NCBI GenBank assembly: GCA_036023115.1
Contig: JAYKKT010000088.1
Location: forward strand, 1,218,501 to 1,282,500
Direction of reading: 5' to 3'
DNA: 64,000 nt
DNA from: Brasenia schreberi
Taxonomy: Eukaryota; Streptophyta; Magnoliopsida; Nymphaeales; Cabombaceae
The translations under genes and the position numbers were made by a program. Numbering within the stretch: position 1 is the stretch's first letter; each line of letters opens with the position of its first letter. The notes beneath the pieces are model-generated. The model made no database searches, was not told the DNA's origin, and saw nothing but the letters and a program-made list of their open reading frames with translations. Positions 48,601 to 57,900 of this stretch are shown one piece after another.

Positions 48601-50484
48601 TTTCCTTGTGCCTTCTTGAAACTAATGCATCTAGAAGAAGTTGAGTTGCCGACATCCAGCTCTCAAGGCTTGGAAGCTCCGGTGGATTGGAAACCAGCTT
48701 TGTTGAACCACCTGCAACAGCGCTACTATTGCCAGATGCAGCTGAAGCCGCCGCCGCTGCTGCAGCAACAGCCACCATACCAACACCAGTTGCAGAACCA
48801 CTACTTGGATTTGTACCTAACCCTCCTCTGCCTCTAAGTATATCACACTGCCTATATATGAACTCCCTAATCAACTGAACATCCTCTTTGTTTGAGTTTT
48901 GGCTGTTATTCTCAATGTGAAGGACATCCAAGGAGGCCTTCCCATTCAAGACCTCTTCAATGAGATCTATGACAAAATTCAAAGACTCTCCTTTGTGGTT
49001 TGCAGATCTGTCTAAAAGAGCCACTGACCGCGAAGCATCAAGAGAGAACAATGCACCTGCCATTGCAGCTCCAGAACCCAATGCCCCCATTCCTCTTGCA
49101 CTCAAACCCAAATGGCCTCCTTCCACGGTACCTCCACTCAATGTCCTACACTTCTTAATCAAGAATCTAATCTGTGTATCGAGAGACGATTGCAATTTCT
49201 TTTTGTATCCACCTTCATTCCTATTTGCAGGGCGAGACAATACCACGACAGGGTTTGAAGGGTTCGAAACCACATTGCTCCTTAATAATCCAGGAGGATT
49301 CCCAGTAGACAACTCATTTATTTGATTCTCAGTATGCAATCCCGAGCTCTCTTCATCGGTGAAATCATCAACAAAGACGAAAAGAATAACCGGCGTGCAT
49401 TGCCCTGGAAACAATGACGAGTATGAACCTGACATGAGTGAAACAGAAGACAGATTCCGGCTCCCCGTTGCCCTACCTCTATTTGGAGACTTGTCAGAAG
49501 AAATACGTCCTCTTTTTGATTGTGTTGATGGCGACAACAATGATGAAGACAAAGATGACGACTTGGAGATCGTTAAAGGAGTAACTTGCGATTTTACGAA
49601 TGGACTTAAAGCGTGTTTGGCAGCTTGAAGTAGTCGGAATTTCTTCAACAAGTTCGTATGGAAGCGCGATCCTTCGTGTAGAAACAAAATAACATGACAA
49701 ACCTGTGATTGTGAATTTCTTCATGAACACCGAAAACCCGAACTACAAACAAAAAGATGCGGACAAAGTTTTTGAATAAAAACTCCAAAACTCCTTTCAA
49801 CACCATTAAAGGCACACATGTTTCACCCAAAACTATTAGTCAACGCCATTTCAAAAGCATCTATATTCATGACACCCTTTCTAAATCAATTAAAGCTAGA
49901 AACACCACTAAGAACGTTGAATGACATCACCAATTTCTACATAAAACTACTCAGACTAACAGCTCCTTATCTAGAAAGCAACACTCAAAGCCCTAGATTC
50001 AAAAGATTGGAGAAGAAGAAGACCAACCAAGAACATGGTGAGAACCCCACGAAGATCATCGGAATCGCGTTCCTCCGATGCGGAATCGCACTCGTAGATA
50101 CGCGGAGACGTCACAAAGAGCAAGAAAACGATCCCCTTCTCTTCATCAAAGAAATAGCTAATCCTTCTGCCTCGAAACCAATCTGAAATCGACTCCTCGC
50201 GATTCTTCCCACTGTCTCCGAGACCGCAACGGATGTCCTTGTCCTGGTTACCGGAACCGAAGGCGTTGGTGTCGAGGATTAGGTTGATCAATTGCGTTGC
50301 TTCGTCTGCGTCTCGACCAATGACACCTATGACGATGACGCGACCATCGTTGGCATTGTTCAGGGGAGAAGACGAGGAGACGTTGGAAGCAGAAGGCAAA
50401 ACGTGAGAAGAAGAAGATGATGATGAAGCGGGAGCGAGAGGCGGCCTCGCCAATACACGTAGTGGCGAGGAAGCCGAGCGCTCC

Positions 50485-50486
<2 letters not shown>
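45615..50486 (-). CDS. SMG8: SMG8, nonsense-mediated mRNA decay factor
   Basis: SMG8 partners SMG9 and restrains the SMG1 kinase that phosphorylates UPF1 in nonsense-mediated decay. Four exons join in phase 0: 50486-50028, 49702-46790, 46199-46146 and 45854-45615, giving 1221 residues, near the family length. The N-terminal G-fold-like domain opens VIVIGVIGRDADEATQLINL and continues RRISYFFDEEKGIVFLLF. The exon 1-2 junction restores GVLTMF-L-VCHVILFLHEGS, as in the family. Exon 2 holds the Cys-rich CACGRSRCIRDDPFDFESA block and the GHRFLLSTEHLEGLG block. Exons 3 and 4 read TPPFPTVLATCPIVQFE and LPPESFMVLRLPFIYGVQL, and the protein ends VLQVLSKGNHL. The ATG at 50486 is the only ATG ahead of the domain; a CT microsatellite abuts it in the leader. 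The gene appears intact. Confidence 0.93.

Positions 50487-50518
<32 letters not shown>
50487..50518. repeat. CT/GA microsatellite touching the SMG8 start codon
   Basis: On the coding (minus) strand an uninterrupted CT repeat of about 32 bases ends directly at the SMG8 ATG, so it lies in the 5' UTR and must be transcribed. Confidence 0.9.
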
Positions 50519-50520
<2 letters not shown>

Positions 50521-50524
50521 ACAA

Positions 50525-50700
50525 CTAGGGGTGAGCAGATTTCGGGATTAACTGAAAAACAGAATCAACCCGAACCGTAATATCAAGTTCGGTTCGGGTC
50601 TATAGAGTTCGGATTCAGTTTATGTTTTAATAATATTTCGATAATCAGTTCAGTTTAGGTTTCGTGATATTTAAAACCGATTCGATTACGAGTAGTGTCC
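50525..50700. repeat. MITE-like GGTTCGG element next to SMG8
   Basis: It begins ctaggggtgagcagatttcg, a terminus often seen in plant hAT-type MITEs with GGTTCGG-rich bodies, and carries CGGTTCGGG and AAAACCGATTCG words. The right end is unclear. It lies in the SMG8 upstream region. Confidence 0.4.
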
Positions 50701-51527
50701 TAGTTCTCTCACTTTCGTCCCGTCTGTCTATCGTCTTCCCTCTATCATCCTCCTTTCTTTTGTTTATCTCTCATCCACTATCTTTATCTCTTTGGTCTCT
50801 CAGCATGAATTTTATCGATTTTTGTATTGCTTGTTCTTCATTGGAATTTGTTTGAAGTTAGAACCCAATCAATCTTTGAATCAGGTGAGCTTTTTTAACG
50901 TATGGTTTGTTCTATGTAAATATTAATGTGATATCTTCTATGATAGATATTAAAACATTTCATGACATCTATAACCTTATTTGGTATGTTTTATTCGATT
51001 TTATCTTCAACTTTTCTTGACTTAGGATGGGATCCTTTCCATTATTGCGAATCAAGAAGATGCTATATTTGAAATGGAACTTAGTATTTTTCTTGTGACA
51101 CGTTAAATAGCTAGAGTTTTTAAAAAATATTAAAAAATGTCTTTTCTTGATTAGACGACTAATGACCTAGCATGGGGCTTAGTACTTGTTACTCCATTGA
51201 GCAACAACAATCAATTCAGTATTTTCATCAATTCAGCATATTCATTCTTCAATAGATTCTAGTACATATGTACAACTACAAAGCAATTTTTGTAAGTTAT
51301 GCTACTAGTTTTGATTCATGTTTACTTAATAGTTGTCTAATTGTCATATGCATATTTATTAATTTAAGCTTTATTTTGGTCTTCTTTTATATTAAGTATT
51401 CATTAATACCCTAGCAATCGAGTCTTAATTCATGTTTATCTCCAGTTTCACCTTATATCTAGTCGCTATTTGGCCAACATTCATTTAATTCTACATTCCT
51501 TCTCATTAGTTGTACATTAGTATGTTT
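50701..51527. other. AT-rich spacer
   Basis: No gene or repeat boundary was recognised in about 830 bases. Confidence 0.45.
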
Positions 51528-53033
51528 TGTAAACACCCTAAATAAATTTTTGTCAATTCGAAAAATAATTGTTTTAAACCCTTGTTTTAAATTAGAATTA
51601 CAAAATTTACTTATTTTCAAATCAAAGTTAAAGGATTAGATGAAAAGCCAAGTCAAACAGGGATAAAGCCAAATCGTCTCTCTGATGAATCAGCGATGAT
51701 CAAGGCTACAATTAAAGCAAGCATCAAGCAGGACTTCAATTTATATGGATGAGGAGAAGATCCAAGTCAGAAATAAGGGCACGACTCCGTCAAAGGCAAA
51801 ATCGAAGACTAATGCAAGTAAAAAGCTTCACCAATAGAACCTAGTTGACTCAACCCATGTCAATTGATTAAGCTTAGACCCAACTTGCCTTGGGTAACCA
51901 TGCCCCATGGGTTAGCCTTTGTCAAACTGTAGTGGCTAGACCGAATTGCTTTGAATCACACTCAACTTAGCCAAACTACATTAGCCCAACTCGCCTACGC
52001 CACCTTGGCCGATTGGACTCCTTTTTGGCTCGAACCAATCTAGCCTACTCGAGGCCACACCTAGCTATAACCCAACCTACCTAAGAACTAGAGAATACAC
52101 CATGGTTGGGAAGGACTCACTTGGTTAAAAGATCACCTAGTCGGATCATCAAGGCAAGGAACCACACCTTTCCTAGACGAGCTCGCCTTAAAGATTGAGG
52201 GGTGCACTTTGACTAAAACAAGCCCACTTGGGTTGGACCAAAACGGGCTACATGGAGCTGGTCCATGCTATGATGGGACCACAAGATATGCCCATGTGAA
52301 GGTCTTGGTCCAGCCAAGAGATGAAGCAAGACAATGGGCCCAACCCGCCCCACAGAAGTGTCTAGCAAGACCCCTCCTTGGCGTATAAATAGAGGCCAAG
52401 GGGAGACGTTTCCAGCAATCTTACATATAGAGAGAGGCTTCTCAAGGCTAGAGTGAAGAGAGAGAGAGTCTAGGATAGGTATGAGTTGTTGCAATTAGAG
52501 AGAGAAAAAAAAGAGAGAGAAAGGAGATACTCCCCTCTTGTATCCGTTTTCCCTTGGAGGGTTGGTAAGTGAGTACTCTCCTTCATTTGATAATCTTAAT
52601 TCTCTTCTTCATATTTAATTCAACAAAGGGGTTGTATTAATGAAACTTCGTCTCTCCTCATATTGTAATAGCAAGTAGATATGCTGTCAATTTCTTTTCC
52701 TACTTATGCACTCTACTTTTTTACTTTATTGATTTTACCTCTCTATATTCTATAAACTCCTGACCCCCTCTATGCTTAAGCTAATACATATATTTACTTT
52801 CATTTCCATTCAGTAATTTACTTTAAGTTTGCTGTGATTATGCCATTTAATTTCGGAAGAATGCATCACGTATGTTGTAAACACAAAAAAAATGTTTTCA
52901 GCATGTCTATATACGTCTGATGTCTTATTTTTCATGTCCTCATTTATGCTCCGATTGACTTGAAATCGGAACACTTCATCTACATACATAAGCCCATATA
53001 GGATAAAAATTTTAAGAATTTTAGGGTCTTGCA
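51528..53033 (+). mobile_element. LTR-like non-coding element (possible solo LTR)
   Basis: The segment starts TGTAAACACCCTAAA and ends TTTTAGGGTCTTGCA, which are imperfect inverted ends of the TG..CA type. Inside, a TATAAATA box at 52384-52391 is followed by a purine-rich leader (about 52440-52530) and a cttgtatccgttttcccttg block, an LTR-like promoter and R-region layout. No coding region, primer-binding site or second copy was found, and the flanking five bases do not match, so the solo LTR reading is tentative. Confidence 0.4.
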
Positions 53034-54592
53034 ATCATGTAATTAAAAGTGTGTAAGATTAGGAAAATCCAAAATCAACTCTGTCAAAATTGCATTTCTT
53101 GCAATAGAGCCTCAGTAATCATCTCATAAATCTATCTATAGTGGTCCAATTTTAGTGAACCTTAGTTCATTGGAAAGCTGACATCTATAGCCTTCCAAAA
53201 AGACTAAATTCGCAAAAATCAGAGCTCCATGCACTGAGATAAAGACCTTTCTTTGAGTCTTTATATTTGTGTGATAGAACAGTTCTGAGTATCTGAGCAG
53301 AGACAATTTTTAGATTTAATTCTAAATAACCACAATACCCAAAAATAAAACAAAAATAGTTTCAGAAGCTTCACATTTGTACCTGATCACTGTAAAATTT
53401 TTATGATTTTTAGAGATTCAGAAGTTATTGAAAGAAAATTAGAAAGAAATGTTTAAAAATAGAACCAGTTTTTGTTTTTCAGAACTTATCAAAATTTGTC
53501 CTTAAAATGCCTAGTGCATGAATTTGATCAAGTCTCTCGGAGTTTTCTTAAAGTGGATTTGAAATCACACCTGCATAAATGAATCCTCAAAGCACTTAGG
53601 CTGACCCTTGAACATTGGTTGAAGAAGGCCTAAGGTGAAAAGATCTCGCTTAGCCACAATTGCCCACAAAGTCAGATTTACAAACTTTGCTAGTTTTGAA
53701 AACTAGCTGGCACGCTCGCGCATAGAACGAAGTAGGTTGAGAAATTTATTTCAAGTTTTTACATAGACTTCGGAGTAAAATTTTTACATCTACAGTTTGT
53801 CATTAATATTGTCCTAGAATTACTTTACTTACATATTAGTATGACTTTGTTTTGTTGTTGAGACTACTGAGATTCTTAATTGTAGCCTAAATTTATTCTT
53901 AAAGAAATTAGCTTTTAGATTAATCCTCCTAATCTCATCATGAAGCCAATTTCAGGTCTATATTTGATGCAATACATGCAGTAACTTTAAAATTGTAGAA
54001 TTGCATTTTAGGAGTGCCATTAAAGGATTTTGGTTGGGGTCATTTAGATCCCAATCTTACTTAAGTTACAAAACCATCTCTTTATCATGTATGCAAGCAA
54101 TTAATTGCAATATGCCTAAGTCAACTGAGTGTTTCCGACCTTGCATCCTACAAGTGTGTATGCCAACAATGGCGAGACATAGGCCAGGATAACTACTTTT
54201 GAAAAGATCTTGTGTGCAGAAAGATGACCATCCATATGTGCAACCATGTAAGAAGACTCCTCTCCAAACATGCTTCAATGTTGGTTTTGTGTCAAGATAA
54301 AAACTCGATTGCAAACAATTGTGTAATTAATAAGTGTTGGTTTGCTTGTATAATTAATAAGTGAGTTTCTTGTAGCTTTTTGATATGTGAGATTGGAAAT
54401 GATTGTGTTGATTATTTGCTTTTAGTTAGAATTCTAATGAGCTTATGTAGGAATGCGTAAACTCGAATCAATCATAAATATCGAAAAAGCTCAGTCACCT
54501 TGAATAGAATCTGTGAATACAGAGTGCAATATTAATATATGCTTTGGTGGATTTAATGTGCGTCATCATATTTTTTATGTACCAAATGCATA
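53034..54592. other. Spacer, possibly more LTR-type DNA
   Basis: Phrases such as caactctgtcaaaattgcat and ttcattggaaagctgacatc resemble non-coding parts of plant LTR retrotransposons, but no boundary was found. No gene is seen. Confidence 0.35.
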
Positions 54593-54593
54593 C

Positions 54594-55049
54594 AACAACA
54601 ACAACAATTAAGCCTTTTCTCATACTAGACGGGGTCGGCTACATGGATTCTTTGTTTCCACATAGCCCTATCATGTGTCATGTTAGGAGTTAACTCACAA
54701 TAAGCTAGATCATTCTTTATTGTTTCTTTCTAACACTTTTATGGTCATCCTCTACCTCTTTTAATACTTTTAAAATCTAGTTTTTCATATCTTCTTACAT
54801 GTTCTTCTTTTAATCTTCTTTCTACATGTCCAAACCATCTTAAACGATATTCTCATTTTATCATCTATTGGTGTCACTCTTAATTTGTTTCTAATAACTT
54901 CATTATGTATACGATCTTCTCTTTTATGACCACTCATCCATCTCAACATCTTCATTTCTGCCACAGACATCTTTTATACATGTTGATGATTAACTATTCA
55001 ATACTCATAACCATAATAAAAGCAATATATACTCAACCAATCAATGCAC
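54594..55049 (-). mobile_element. RTE LINE, 3' end only
   Basis: Starting from the (CAA)n tail at 54594-54608, it runs antisense through the terminal block, CWK.., RLRWFGH- and WMSGHKR-type codons to about KMSVAEMK, then ends. So it is 5'-truncated at about 450 bp. The 8-bp word atgcatac lies on each side (54586-54593 and 55050-55057) and may be the target duplication. Confidence 0.8.
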
Positions 55050-55057
55050 ATGCATAC

Positions 55058-56135
55058 CCGCAACCCTCAGCTAGTATTAACCCATAATAAACCGTGTCGA
55101 ACACGAGACGCTTTGACACATCTTTTAATGAGACTCATGTTGACAAGTTTATTGATGGCCTTACCTGCACGAGTACACGGTCGAGTTACAGTCAATTGAT
55201 ACGGGGTCAAGCACTCTAACAATATATGTCATGCTTCCATCATTGGACTAGCAGATGCAAATTGGTATTTATAAAGTGTTTCTTACTAAATACGTGTTTA
55301 GAGGCTTAATTGTTGTAGAGGCTTAGTGGATGCACAGACAAAAAGTGTAAAAAAAATGATAAAAACTTAAATAAAAGTAGCTTTTATTGATAAAAGAAAA
55401 TATGTATGTCCTATCAACATGTTTATAACTCAAAATGCGTGACTCTTACTAAATGTAACCCTTCGATCACGAACTATACCATGGTTGTGTAACCAGACCC
55501 CTGCATGGAAACGCTCTAGCAACTTTAGCAATAAACTCTTTTTGAGGGAAGACTCCCGCATCTGAGTTGTAAGCGTGTCGCGGGCCATGCACATTTATTT
55601 GCTATCAATACAATCTACTTTCTTATTTATTCTTAAGTATCATTCCTATCTCCAAATGACCCTACTCAATCATTAGTCTTAAGCTTCCGCCGAACCTCTA
55701 CATCCTTGGTGAAAGGTTTGCTAGGTTGTGCGCAGCCTAGCGTCGGTCACGAGTCCGCATCGTTGGGTGATTCTAACACCGAGGCGTGACATAAATACTA
55801 AAGCAATTAAAGAAACTTTTTCTCATATACACGTGTCCATGACTCAATGCAAAGTTGTTAAGAGTTTTCACACAAAAACATGACATGATTATAGAACCAT
55901 GTAAGTTTGTGGTCGAAAGGTCACACTTAGAAACGTACAAAGATGGCAATACATGAGAACCAGACCCAATTAAACCTTAACCGGACTGGGAGTGTCTAGT
56001 TTAATTAGGTTCGGGTTTGAGTATCCAAAATAAATGAGCATCTTTAATGGGCTACAATGCGATAAGAAGTATAAGGATCAAATTATATAGCAATATATAT
56101 ATATATATATGTATTGTTTGTATATTGGGGGTGAG
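55058..56135. other. Spacer, no gene seen
   Basis: Around 55480-55600 there are words (accagacccctgcatgg, aacgctctagcaac) that may be a worn minus-strand SINE. An (AT)n run lies at 56094-56110. Confidence 0.4.
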
Positions 56136-56247
56136 AGAGCCTTAGCCCAACAACAGTGGCATCATTGTTGCTGGTGGAGAGTTTGACTTTCAAAGGGTGC
56201 ATGCTTGGGGGTGTGTGTTAGGCTTTGGTTTTCTCTTGCAACCAAAT
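56136..56247 (+). mobile_element. SINE copy 2 (TAGCTCAATGG family, old)
   Basis: A diverged head (gagagccttagcccaacaac) is followed by tggtggagagtttgactttc, then aaagggtgcatgcttggggg and gttaggctttggttttctct, parallel to the copies at 43724 and 60264. Confidence 0.55.
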
Positions 56248-56789
56248 AGGTTGTACATTGGGGCCTGGATGTGGATTCGGATTCACTGAATGACAAAAAC
56301 TTGCATTTATCGATAATCGATGCACTTCCATTTTGGTATCCGAATGCAGATTAATTAATAAGCTTCCAATTTGGTATCAAAATGCAGGATTAAATATCAA
56401 ATACAATCCTAGCAAAAGAGAAAAATAAAATGCAAATCCAGATATGATTCTGATCCTGTTTTGGTTATCAAACTCCATAGAAGGGGTTCAGGTCATTGGA
56501 TGTTTTGAACTAGGCCTCCTCCTCCCACCCTTCTTCGCCAACCATTTTCCACCACCTTGCACACCTTCTCCACCATCGCCTCCTTTTGAGTCGCGCGAAA
56601 ACCTTGAGCAGAGCCACTCTCTCCTCCCTCACCACCTAAGAAATAAATCAAACCAGAGCCTTACATCGGCCTTCTTGCCTACCAGCTGCAATGACAAACA
56701 TGTATTGTACTAAATCAACCTTCAGTACAATGTAAGGTCCGAAGATGGTATTGAACTTATGACCTTCAACTTGTGACCGTCTATCTACT
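56248..56789. other. Spacer, no gene seen
   Basis: About 540 bases with a short CT/CCA-rich stretch near 56520-56600. Not recognised. Confidence 0.4.
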
Positions 56790-57037
56790 AGGCAAAGACC
56801 CGAACCCAGAATTGAGATCAAAACGGGGACCCTCTGATTTGGTCCCGATTCCACCTTTTATGAACCGGAATCAGTGGTTCAAAGCACCAGTTCTATTCTT
56901 TTTTTAAATATTAAACTTTTTTTTTATATTTTATGGTTTGAAACCGAAACTGGAACTGAAAGTTTCGATTAAAAAATGAAGCCTGTTTAGTCCCGGTTCG
57001 ATTGCAATTCCTGGTTCGAGGAGAACCGGCCATGCCT
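56790..57037. repeat. MITE-like element, TAGACATG/GGTTCC family
   Basis: The right end, reverse-complemented, reads gagtaggcatggccggttct. The interior carries GAAACCG and GGTTCG words around a T-rich centre. The left end is worn. Confidence 0.45.
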
Positions 57038-57384
57038 ACTCAGTGCCAAAGGTTTATTTTTAAACAAACAAACAAATATTATAGTTGGTACCAACTAGCT
57101 CTAGCTCCACCATTAAGATACTTCATATGCGGCTGCCACATCTTAAATCCAAAAAATCATGCATCAAAGCACACATGAGAGTCTCACGGAGAGTCAGAGA
57201 TCGGTCTTCAGACAAAACCATACAATTAAGATCAAGAGATTCCCGAGCAAAGTAACCCCGGTTTTTGGGCTTTAAGAAAATTATAAGTAAATTTACAAAA
57301 TACCTTGTAAATCTCCCTCTGTTTCTGAATTTAATATGAATGAAGAATCTTCTTGACGCAGTCGGCTGAATCCGGGATTGGACG
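57038..57384. other. Upstream region of the SOSEKI gene
   Basis: About 350 bases before the SOSEKI start. No clear TATA box was picked out. Confidence 0.4.
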
Positions 57385-57829
57385 ATGTCTGGGAGTCCCC
57401 AAGCGAGGGGGACGGATATGGGAACGAAGAATCACCGGTCGCAAGGCGGAAGTTCGGAGGCTTCGACATTGAAGGCGTCGCCGGAGGGACCCCACACACA
57501 CCAATTCGGGAAGACAGTTCCGGTGGTTTACTACCTGTGCAGGAATAGGCATCTCGAGCATCCACACTTCATTGAAGTCCCTCTTTCTTCTTCTCATGGA
57601 TTCTTACTCAGAGGTGAAGCGCGGAATCTTGAATCTCCGAGTGAAAATTCTGATTGCGGGTTCTTTCTTTTCTTTTGTCTTGGATTCTGCTTAGATCGTC
57701 TTCTTTCTTGATGGTGGTTTTGGTTTTCATGGTTCTCAGATTTCATAGAGCGTCTGAGTGTTCTGAGAGGGAAAGGGATGCCTTCATTGTACTCGTGGTC
57801 TTGCAAAAGGTATACATACGCTACACTAG

Positions 57830-57900
<71 letters not shown>

